Of a DNA stretch of 8,358 nucleotides, positions 1 to 5,698 are shown one piece after another. This DNA is from Dermatophilaceae bacterium. GTDB taxonomy: Bacteria; Actinomycetota; Actinomycetes; Actinomycetales; Dermatophilaceae. Location: the NCBI GenBank assembly GCA_013361975.1, contig JABFXB010000340.1, forward strand, positions 1 through 8,358, written 5' to 3'. Within the stretch, counting starts at the first letter, position 1. Each line of letters begins with the position of its first letter. Below the pieces are notes generated by a model. The model was not told where the DNA came from and searched no databases. It saw only the letters and a list, made by a program, of their open reading frames with translations. The position numbers and the translations under genes are program-made.

Positions 1-5
1 CCGCC

Positions 6-34
6 GTTGGCGCAACGTTCACGCCCGCGTCGCC
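6..34 (+). promoter_or_regulatory. Candidate PhoP (PHO-box-like) direct repeat upstream of the first phosphoesterase
   Basis: GTTGGCG (6-12) and GTTCACG (17-23) are separated by CAAC, giving the 11-nt period of actinobacterial PHO boxes (unit consensus close to GTTCACC). A weaker third unit, CGTCGCC, follows at 28-34 in the same phase. The second unit matches 6 of 7 consensus bases; the others match 4 of 7. The same arrangement recurs at 3254-3271. No convincing -10 hexamer is visible between here and the start codon. PhoP binding is inferred from motif form and from the phosphatase gene downstream. Confidence 0.4.
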
Positions 35-108
35 GCGCGTGGAGGGCTTTCTCAGGGGCGGGCGAAAACGTACAGAGGCCTCCTTCCCGACGGCGAAGCC
101 CCTTCCCC

Positions 109-113
109 AGGAG
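109..113 (+). promoter_or_regulatory. Ribosome binding site AGGAG for the first phosphoesterase
   Basis: AGGAG sits 5 nt before the ATG at 119. It is the best Shine-Dalgarno match near this reading frame and fixes the start codon, because translation from there begins directly with a signal peptide. Confidence 0.8.
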
Positions 114-118
114 TCCTC

Positions 119-1723
119 ATGAGCTTGTTCTCCTCGCGTCAGGCGCGTGGTCCCATGGCGGCCGCAGTGGCCGCGTCCGCCCTGCTGGCAGCCTCCGTCC
201 CGGCGATCGCCGCGGGCGCTGCCGGTGCCCCGGCCGCCGGCGTACCGGCCGCTGGCGTACCGGCCGCCGGTCACGACCGGATGGCATCGACGACCACCCC
301 GGTCAAGCACCTGGTCGTCATCTACCAGGAGAACGTCTCCTTCGACCACTACTTCGCGACCTACCCGCACGCCGCGAACGCCCCGGGCGAGCCGACGTTC
401 AGGGCCGCCCGCAACACTCCGGACGTCAACGGCCTCGGGGTCTCGCTGCAGGCGCCGAACAACCCGAACTCGGTGCAGCCGTTCCGGCTCGCCCGGTCGC
501 AGGCGCAGACCTGCGACCAGGACCACACGTACACCGACGAGCAGAAGGCCTTCGACCACGGCGCGATGGACAAGTTCGTCGAGACCGTCGGTCGCGGCGC
601 CGGCACGTGCGCCGACTACGGGCACGGCAAGGGCCTGGTGATGGGCTACTACGACGGCAACACCGTGACGGGCCTGTGGAACTACGCCCAGCACTTCGCG
701 ATGAGCGACAACTCCTTCAGCACGACGTTCGGGCCCTCCACCCCGGGCGCGCTCAACCTCGTCTCGGGCCAGACCCACGGGTTCACCCCGGACGGCGGTG
801 CGGTGCCCGCGACCAGCAGCACGGTGATCGGCGACCCGCAGCCGACGGGCGACCGCTGCGACTCCCGCGACACCAGCGCCTCGGTCGACACCAAGAACAA
901 GAACATCGGCGACCTGCTGAACGCCAAGGGCATCAGCTGGGGCTGGTTCCAGGGCGGGTTCGCCGACTGCACGGCCACGCACACCGACGCCGGCGGCGTC
1001 GTCAGCAAGGACTACATCCCGCACCACGAGCCCTTCCAGTACTACGCCAGCACCGCCAACCCCGCCCACACCCGGCCCGCGTCGACGGCCGAGATCGGGC
1101 ACGCGGGCCCGGCGAACCACCAGTACGACCTGACCGACTTCTGGTCAGCGGTCGACGCCGGGCGTATGCCGTCGGTCAGCTACCTCAAGGCCGCCGCCTT
1201 CCAGGACGGTCACGCCGGGTACTCGACGCCGCTCGACGAGCAGCGCTTCCTCGTCGGCACGCTCAACCGGCTGCAGAAGACACCGGAGTGGAAGGACACC
1301 GCGGTCGTCGTCGCCTATGACGACAGCGACGGCTGGTACGACCACCAGATGTCCCCGATCGTCAACCAGAGCCAGGAGGCGAACGACGCCCTGACCGGTC
1401 CGGGCACGTGCGGCGACAACGCGGCCGACGTCTCCGGCGGCTACCAGGACCGGTGCGGCTACGGCCCCCGGCAGCCGCTGCTCGTCATCTCCCCGTTCGC
1501 GAAGCGGAACTTCGTCGACCACACGATCACCGACCAGACCTCGATCCTGAAGTTCGTCGAGGACAACTGGGACACGGGCCGGGTCGGCAACTTCTCCTTC
1601 GACACGAAGGCCGGTCCCCTGACCAACCTGTTCGACTTCTCGACTGCCGCAGACGACGGGGGTCGCCGGGCCGCCGGGCGCCTCTTCCTCGACCCCGCCA
1701 CCGGTCAGCCCGCCAAGGGCTGA
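119..1723 (+). CDS. Secreted phosphoesterase, phospholipase C / acid phosphatase family
   Basis: This 534-residue exported enzyme belongs to the phosphoesterase family (PF04185 type), which hydrolyses phosphate esters such as phospholipids or phosphomonoesters outside the cell. Residues 1-32 form a signal peptide with an Ala-rich core and a likely cleavage near AIA-A (residues 29-32). A low-complexity linker with PAAGV repeats follows at 38-52. The N-terminal catalytic motif is ENVSFDH at 71-77, in which Ser74 is the expected nucleophile. DDSDGWYDH at 401-409 is the expected late metal-ligand motif, and DQTSILKFVEDNW at 472-484 is typical of the family's C-terminal part. Six cysteines in the mature part could make three disulfides, fitting an extracytoplasmic protein. 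The start is supported by AGGAG 5 nt upstream. A possible PHO box lies upstream and a hairpin spans the stop codon. Phospholipase versus acid phosphatase specificity cannot be decided. The family call is firm; the substrate is unknown. Confidence 0.92.
   Translation: MSLFSSRQARGPMAAAVAASALLAASVPAIAAGAAGAPAAGVPAAGVPAAGHDRMASTTTPVKHLVVIYQENVSFDHYFATYPHAANAPGEPTFRAARNTPDVNGLGVSLQAPNNPNSVQPFRLARSQAQTCDQDHTYTDEQKAFDHGAMDKFVETVGRGAGTCADYGHGKGLVMGYYDGNTVTGLWNYAQHFAMSDNSFSTTFGPSTPGALNLVSGQTHGFTPDGGAVPATSSTVIGDPQPTGDRCDSRDTSASVDTKNKNIGDLLNAKGISWGWFQGGFADCTATHTDAGGVVSKDYIPHHEPFQYYASTANPAHTRPASTAEIGHAGPANHQYDLTDFWSAVDAGRMPSVSYLKAAAFQDGHAGYSTPLDEQRFLVGTLNRLQKTPEWKDTAVVVAYDDSDGWYDHQMSPIVNQSQEANDALTGPGTCGDNAADVSGGYQDRCGYGPRQPLLVISPFAKRNFVDHTITDQTSILKFVEDNWDTGRVGNFSFDTKAGPLTNLFDFSTAADDGGRRAAGRLFLDPATGQPAKG
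230..274 (+). repeat. Three tandem 15-bp units encoding PAAGV/PAAGV/PAAGH
   Basis: The units start at 230, 245 and 260 and share the core CCGGCCGC(C/T)GGCGTA. The second differs from the first by one synonymous base, and the third diverges in its last four bases. The repeat is in frame and sits just after the predicted signal-peptide cleavage site, so copy-number change would alter only a flexible linker. Confidence 0.9.
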
Positions 1724-1724
1724 C
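1704..1724 (+). terminator. Hairpin spanning the stop codon of the first phosphoesterase
   Basis: GTCAGCCC (1704-1711) and GGGCTGAC (1717-1724) form a perfect 8-bp stem with a 5-nt GCCAA loop; the TGA stop (1721-1723) lies in the right arm. There is no following T-tract, so it is not a classical intrinsic terminator. Such hairpins can still act as 3' stabilisers or weak terminators in high-GC actinobacteria. The right arm can alternatively pair downstream (GGCTG 1718-1722 with CAGCC 1728-1732), so two exclusive folds are possible. The structure is seen; the function is inferred. Confidence 0.5.
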
Positions 1725-1749
1725 GGGCAGCCGCGCCGTCTCCGTCCGT

Positions 1750-3258
1750 ATGCCGCGAGCCACCGGCCCACGCTCCGCGCTGGTGTCGCCCGGGTCCCTG
1801 CTCAGGGCCTGGCGACGGGCGAGCGGCCTCACCCAGGCCGATCTCGGCGAGCAGGTCCACGTGAGCGCAGCCGCGGTCAGCGCGTGGGAGACCGGCGCCC
1901 GAGGGATCCCGGCACGAGCGCTGGACCGGCTCGACACCGCCCTCGGGGCCGGCGGCTGCCTCGTGGGCCTGTCGAGGGCGATCGGGACGTCGATCCTGGA
2001 GCCACGGACGCGATGGGGCCACGCCTTCCACGCCTCGTCGGGTCCGGTCTGGGCCTGGATCAGACCGCAACGAACCGGGCGAGTCCACGGACTCGCCCGG
2101 TTCCGCGTCTTCGCCTTCGACATCGACCACGAGGTGGGGCCGGAGGGCCTGTTCATGCAGGCCCCCGGACTCGACCCGAACTGGGCGGTCACGGTGCACA
2201 CGCAGACCCCGGTCTGGGTGGACTTCGGTCAGGGCGTGCCGCCTGACTGGCTCGGCGTGCCCAGGGTCTCGTCGTCGGCCCTGCGTGACGTCGTCCTGAG
2301 CCACCCGAGCGATCCCATGCTCGGGCTCGTCGTCGACAGCGTCCGGCGTCTCGCCGGCGGCAGTGCGGCGGCCCGGACTCGGGTCCGAGGCCTCGTCGAC
2401 GCACGTCGGTGGGACCTGCTCGAGGAGCAGTGGCGTCGCGGCCAGGACGCGGTGGTCCCGGTCGCCCCGCCGGGCGGACCCAGACCGCCTCGCACCCCCG
2501 AGGAGCAGCGTGCCCTGCATCGTCGGCTGCGCAACGCGCGGGGCCTGTCCCAGGCCGAGGCGGCGGTGGCCGTGACGGAGCTGCTGCGCGACCGGTCGGT
2601 GCCCGCGATCACCCGCGGCACGCCGCCCGTCTCGAAGATGCAGATCCACAACTACGAGTCGGGTCGGCGGGGTCGGGTGCCCCACCTGCCGGCGCTGCTC
2701 GATCGGGCGTACGACGCCTACGGTTTCAGCTGCTTCGAACCGGTGCGGACGTGGCGGGTGAGGCACGACAGCGTCGCCACGGTCTTCCCGGACTTCTGGC
2801 TCGGGCCGGTGACGCTGGTCGTCCGGGCGTCGGGGGAGGAGCCGGACCCCGGACCGCTGCGGCTGAGCTGGCGTGACCGCCGGATCGAGGTGCCGCTCCC
2901 GTCGGTGCCGCTCTCTTCGGCGCCGCTCTCCGTCGGCTGCCTCCGTCTTCCGGATGACGGCGACCTCACCGTGCAGCTGCCGCCGGGGTGGACGGTGGAC
3001 GTGCGGATGGGGTTCGACCCGGACGCGATGGAGCTGATCACCGACTGGGTGCCCGTCAGCCCCCAGGCGGCCCGCGCCGTCGTCGCCCGGGTGGTCTGCA
3101 GTCTCGGCCTGGCCGTCGGCGTCTCGGAGAGCGACCTTCGGTGGGCCGCGCTCACCGGGGACGTGGGCCCCGCCCGGTGCGTGGCCGCCGCCGCCCCGAC
3201 CCTGCCCACGGGATCAACAGGTCGTTGCACGTCCCGCCCGCAGGCCCCTCGCCCTTAA
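1750..3258 (+). CDS. Double XRE-type helix-turn-helix DNA-binding protein
   Basis: This is a 502-residue putative cytoplasmic transcription regulator with no signal peptide or membrane segment. The first HTH lies at about residues 17-65 and has the canonical spacing (GLTQADL at 26-32, WETG at 46-49). A mixed alpha/beta middle region with several aromatic stretches follows. The second HTH (about 256-320) starts with LRNARGLSQAEAA and reaches YESG at 302-305; relative to the first it carries about 17 extra residues between Gln268 and Tyr302. The last 140 residues look beta-rich and are not recognised. The ATG at 1750 is 26 nt after the upstream stop. It has no clear Shine-Dalgarno, so the GTG at 1783, just before the first HTH, is an alternative. 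The open frame extends back to 1408, but that part overlaps the phosphoesterase and is discounted. The gene lies between two phosphoesterase transcription units and may regulate one of them; its target is unknown. Confidence 0.82.
   Translation: MPRATGPRSALVSPGSLLRAWRRASGLTQADLGEQVHVSAAAVSAWETGARGIPARALDRLDTALGAGGCLVGLSRAIGTSILEPRTRWGHAFHASSGPVWAWIRPQRTGRVHGLARFRVFAFDIDHEVGPEGLFMQAPGLDPNWAVTVHTQTPVWVDFGQGVPPDWLGVPRVSSSALRDVVLSHPSDPMLGLVVDSVRRLAGGSAAARTRVRGLVDARRWDLLEEQWRRGQDAVVPVAPPGGPRPPRTPEEQRALHRRLRNARGLSQAEAAVAVTELLRDRSVPAITRGTPPVSKMQIHNYESGRRGRVPHLPALLDRAYDAYGFSCFEPVRTWRVRHDSVATVFPDFWLGPVTLVVRASGEEPDPGPLRLSWRDRRIEVPLPSVPLSSAPLSVGCLRLPDDGDLTVQLPPGWTVDVRMGFDPDAMELITDWVPVSPQAARAVVARVVCSLGLAVGVSESDLRWAALTGDVGPARCVAAAAPTLPTGSTGRCTSRPQAPRP
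2072..2103. repeat. Perfect 15-bp inverted repeat with 2-nt centre inside the regulator gene
   Basis: GAACCGGGCGAGTCC (2072-2086) is followed by AC and then by its exact reverse complement GGACTCGCCCGGTTC (2089-2103). It is translated in frame as residues R-T-G-R-V-H-G-L-A-R-F starting at residue 108. As RNA it would form a very stable stem (at least 14 bp with a tetraloop). As DNA it is a 32-bp near-palindrome large enough for a dimeric regulator. No T-tract follows. Which role, if any, it plays is not evident. Confidence 0.95.
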
Positions 3259-3271
3259 CGCAAGGTTCGGT
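3254..3271 (+). promoter_or_regulatory. Second PHO-box-like direct repeat, upstream of the ABC/phosphatase operon
   Basis: CTTAACG (3254-3260), a CAAG spacer and GTTCGGT (3265-3271) follow the same 7+4+7 layout as 6-23. Aligned base by base, 11 of 18 positions are identical, including an almost unbroken CGCAA(C/G)GTTC core. Each unit matches the GTTCACC consensus at only 4 of 7 positions, so on its own it is weak. Its support comes from the match to the first copy and its place just ahead of a phosphatase operon. It overlaps the stop codon of the regulator gene. Confidence 0.3.
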
Positions 3272-3302
3272 TCAGCGCCCCGTCGATGCCCGCGGCGGTC
3301 CC

Positions 3303-3308
3303 TAGGTT
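3303..3308 (+). promoter_or_regulatory. Possible -10 element TAGGTT
   Basis: TAGGTT fits the TAnnnT pattern of actinobacterial -10 hexamers. A transcript starting about 7 nt later would have a leader of roughly 28 nt before the ATG at 3343. No -35 hexamer is recognisable at 17-18 nt upstream, which would be compatible with an activator-dependent promoter using the 3254-3271 element. This is a tentative assignment. Confidence 0.3.
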
Positions 3309-3342
3309 CCTCGGTGTCCGCTCCTTCGTCGACGGGATCGAT

Positions 3343-4317
3343 ATGCAGGCGCCACTCGCGGTCCGGGCCCGCGGCATCTCCAAGACCTTCGCCGACGTCG
3401 TCGCACTCGACGCGGTCGACCTCGACGTGACCGAGGGCGAGGTCCACGGCCTCGTCGGGCCCAACGGCGCCGGGAAGACCACCTTGCTCGGCCTGCTCCT
3501 GGGCCTCGCCGTCGCCGACAGCGGAACGCTGCAGATCCTCGGGACCCGCGTGGGGCGGGCGCTCGCCGTGCCCGACGGGGTGGCGGGGTTCGTCGACGGC
3601 CCCGGGCTCTACCCGACGCTGACGGCCCGGCAGAACCTGTCGGCCCTGACGCGGCTGCGCGGCCAGGGCGTCGCGGCCCGCGAGGTCACCGGTGCGCTCG
3701 AGCAGGTCGGTCTCGGCGCGGTCGCCGACGACGCGCTGCGCGGCTTCTCCCTGGGCATGCGTCAACGGCTGGGACTGGCGGCCGCCCTGCTGACGCGCCC
3801 GCGCCTCCTCGTGCTCGACGAGCCGGCCAACGGGCTCGACCCGGCCGGCAAGAACCACGTTCACGGCGTCATCGGCGCCCTGGCCGAGTCGGGCACCGCG
3901 GTCGTCATGTCGAGCCACCGGATGGACGACCTGGCTGCGCTGTGCACCGAGGTGACGCTGCTGGCGACGGGGCGGGTGGTCTTCACCGGGACGCTGAGCA
4001 AGCTCGCGCTCGAGAGCGGCGAGGTCGACCACAAGGTCGTCACGACCGACCGCGCGGCGGCCGCTCGGGTCGCACACGGCATACGTGGTCTTCGCGTCCT
4101 CGACGGGGAGGAGCCGCCGCGAAGTCGAGGGCAGTCCGAGCTGCTCGTGCGTGGTGGCCTCGAGGCGATGGACGAGCTCGTCGTCCGGCTCGTGGCTGCC
4201 GGTCTGGGCGTGCGCGAGCTGGCACCGGTCGTCTCGCCGCTGGAGTCGGCCTTCCTCGCCCTCACCGGCTCGAGCGCCGGCACCTCGGCACCCGACGACA
4301 GCGAGGAGTCCCGATGA
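3343..4317 (+). CDS. ABC transporter ATP-binding protein, BcrA-like
   Basis: This 324-residue cytoplasmic ATPase should power the ABC-2 permease encoded next. The Walker A motif is GPNGAGKTT at 39-47, and a FSLGMRQR signature lies at 135-142. Walker B with its catalytic pair is LLVLDE ending at Asp159-Glu160. NGLDP forms the D-loop, and the switch histidine is His192 in MSSH. The segment GFVDGPGLYPTLT around residue 85 replaces the usual Q-loop glutamine with Asp, recalling the drug/bacitracin exporter (BcrA) branch. The roughly 110 residues after the nucleotide-binding domain form the accessory C-terminal domain common in that branch. ATG 3343 was chosen because the protein begins with the usual beta-strand preceding ISKTFADVVALD; an in-frame ATG at 3286 would add an unlikely 19-residue leader. 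Shine-Dalgarno support is weak. The stop overlaps the permease start (ATGA), so translation is coupled. The transported substrate is unknown. Confidence 0.92.
   Translation: MQAPLAVRARGISKTFADVVALDAVDLDVTEGEVHGLVGPNGAGKTTLLGLLLGLAVADSGTLQILGTRVGRALAVPDGVAGFVDGPGLYPTLTARQNLSALTRLRGQGVAAREVTGALEQVGLGAVADDALRGFSLGMRQRLGLAAALLTRPRLLVLDEPANGLDPAGKNHVHGVIGALAESGTAVVMSSHRMDDLAALCTEVTLLATGRVVFTGTLSKLALESGEVDHKVVTTDRAAAARVAHGIRGLRVLDGEEPPRSRGQSELLVRGGLEAMDELVVRLVAAGLGVRELAPVVSPLESAFLALTGSSAGTSAPDDSEESR
4303..4308 (+). promoter_or_regulatory. Ribosome binding site GAGGAG for the permease
   Basis: GAGGAG lies inside the end of the ATPase gene, 5 nt before the ATG at 4314. It fixes the permease start, although the open frame extends much further upstream. 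Confidence 0.8.
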
Positions 4318-5690
4318 CCGCGACCGCACTGGCCGCCGCGCCGCAGCCCGCCTCCGACCCGGCTGCGCCACCGCGCTCCGCGCCCCTCTACGAGACCTAC
4401 CGCTTCGAGCTGCTGAAGATCCTCTCCTTGTGGCGGATCCGGCTGCTCCTGCTCGCCTGCCTGCTCGGGCCGGGCGTCCTCGTGGCCGTCATGGGCAACC
4501 AGAGCTCGCTGCCGGCGGACACCGTCTTCGGCCGCTGGATGGGCGCCACCGGGTGGGCGGGCTCGCTCGTCGTGCTCGACGCGGCCTGCTCCTACGGCCT
4601 GCCGCTGCTCACCTCGCTCGTCGCGGGCGACGTCTTCGCGGCCGAGGACCGGACCGGCACCTGGCGCCACCTGGTCATGGCCGTTCGTTCCCCTCGGCGG
4701 ATCTTCGTCGCCAAGGCCCTCGCGAGCACCACCGTCATCTTCCTGACGGTCCTGCTGCTCGCCGTCTCCAGCGCCGTGGGCGGCCTCGCCGGCATCGGGA
4801 ACCATCCGCTCGTGGGCCTCGACGGCTCCGTCATCGAGCCGGCGCAGGCCACCCGCTCGGTCCTGCTGGCATGGCTCAGCGTGCTGGCCCCGACGGCGGC
4901 CTTCGCAGCGCTGGGCCTGCTCGGCTCCGTCGTGCTCGGCCGGTCCCCGATGGGCCTGCTGGTGCCGGCCCTGGTCGCCTCCGTCATGGCGCTGGCCCAG
5001 CTGCTGCCCCTGCCCGTGGCGGTGCGGCTGGCCCTGCCGACCCAGGGACTGGTCGCGTGGCGCGGGCTGTTCACGGACCCGCCACAGACGGGGCCGGCGC
5101 TCCTGGGGCTGGGCGTGAGCCTCCTCTGGGCAGCCACGGCCACCGTGACGGCGTACCGGCTGTTCCTGCGCCGCGACTTCACCGACCTCTCGTACGACGG
5201 GTCGGGTCGCCGCGCGCTGGCGGCAGCCGCGCCCCTGTGCGGCATCCTCGCCGTCTCGTGCCTCCTCGTCGGCGTGGCCACTCCCGCGAAGGGGACCGGC
5301 ATCGACAGGCCGAAGCTCGAGGCGTCGGTGGCCACTTCGTTCGCGCACCTCTACCGGCTCCAGACCGCCGAGCTGCACCGGACCGACGTGACCGAGTCGC
5401 AGCTGGCCGCCACGGCGGCGTGCGACAAGGGCGGCAACCGGGTGGAGGACGGCGGACCGGGCGCGGACTGGCGCTGCGTCGTCAGCTGGCACCTGCCCGG
5501 CGCCTCGGCGGTCGGCACCGCCATCTACCAGCTCGACGTGACCGCCGACGGGCGGTACGTCGCCGACGGTGACGGACCCAAGGAGGTCAACGGCAGCTTC
5601 ACCGTCAGGACCCCCCGCGGCGACGCACCGAACCCGCTGTGGCAGATCGACGGCCTTGTCGACCTGCTCGACCCCACCCCGAAGGGATAA
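4314..5690 (+). CDS. ABC-2 type permease with C-terminal extracytoplasmic domain
   Basis: This 458-residue membrane protein is the partner of the preceding ATPase. Six hydrophobic segments give the ABC-2 core at about residues 42-60, 82-106, 136-158, 183-207, 214-236 and 263-283. The loop after segment 2 carries the typical E111-D-R-T-G-T pattern expected to contact the ATPase. A seventh segment at about 302-322 is extra to the six-helix fold. It would place the last roughly 136 residues outside the cytoplasmic membrane. That tail holds the protein's only two extramembrane cysteines, Cys370 and Cys388, a plausible disulfide, and ends in a beta-rich region. The start is fixed by GAGGAG and the ATGA overlap with the ATPase stop. 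The following secreted phosphoesterase starts 8 nt after the stop. The tail resembles no domain I can name; topology is inferred from hydrophobicity only. Confidence 0.88.
   Translation: MTATALAAAPQPASDPAAPPRSAPLYETYRFELLKILSLWRIRLLLLACLLGPGVLVAVMGNQSSLPADTVFGRWMGATGWAGSLVVLDAACSYGLPLLTSLVAGDVFAAEDRTGTWRHLVMAVRSPRRIFVAKALASTTVIFLTVLLLAVSSAVGGLAGIGNHPLVGLDGSVIEPAQATRSVLLAWLSVLAPTAAFAALGLLGSVVLGRSPMGLLVPALVASVMALAQLLPLPVAVRLALPTQGLVAWRGLFTDPPQTGPALLGLGVSLLWAATATVTAYRLFLRRDFTDLSYDGSGRRALAAAAPLCGILAVSCLLVGVATPAKGTGIDRPKLEASVATSFAHLYRLQTAELHRTDVTESQLAATAACDKGGNRVEDGGPGADWRCVVSWHLPGASAVGTAIYQLDVTADGRYVADGDGPKEVNGSFTVRTPRGDAPNPLWQIDGLVDLLDPTPKG
5681..5687 (+). promoter_or_regulatory. Ribosome binding site GAAGGGA for the propeller-phosphatase
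   Basis: GAAGGGA overlaps the permease's last codons and lies 11 nt before the ATG at 5699. The spacing is longer than ideal but supports this start over the GTG at 5753, whose only upstream purine run (CAGGG) is 13 nt away. Confidence 0.55.
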
Positions 5691-5698
5691 GCACGCAC

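Noticed and set aside
591..615. GC-rich inverted repeat in the first phosphoesterase gene
   Set aside because: The arms pair only with a bulge and an 8-nt loop, as expected often in coding DNA of this composition.
7..1320. 437-residue plus-strand frame overlapping the first phosphoesterase
   Set aside because: It is Arg/Pro-rich shadow coding in another frame; the phosphoesterase frame has a signal peptide, ribosome binding site and catalytic motifs.
1408..1749. N-terminal extension of the regulator into the phosphoesterase gene
   Set aside because: The added residues are Arg-rich shadow sequence; regulator-like sequence begins only shortly before the first HTH.
3225..3258. TTGCAC as a -35 element with TAACGC as -10
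   Set aside because: The gap between them is about 25 nt, too long for a standard promoter.
3252..3265. CCTT/AAGG hairpin as a terminator after the regulator
   Set aside because: Only four base pairs and no T-tract; too weak to call.
3214..4371. 385-residue minus-strand open frame opposite the ATPase
   Set aside because: The low-complexity product is antisense to an ATPase with all canonical motifs.
3861..5492. 543-residue minus-strand open frame across the ABC genes
   Set aside because: The composition is dominated by Arg, Gly, Gln and Glu without any fold signal, and it is antisense to well-supported transporter genes.
4085..5572. 495-residue plus-strand frame overlapping the ATPase end and the permease
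   Set aside because: The product is Arg/Pro/Gly-rich with no membrane segments and is out of frame with the permease.
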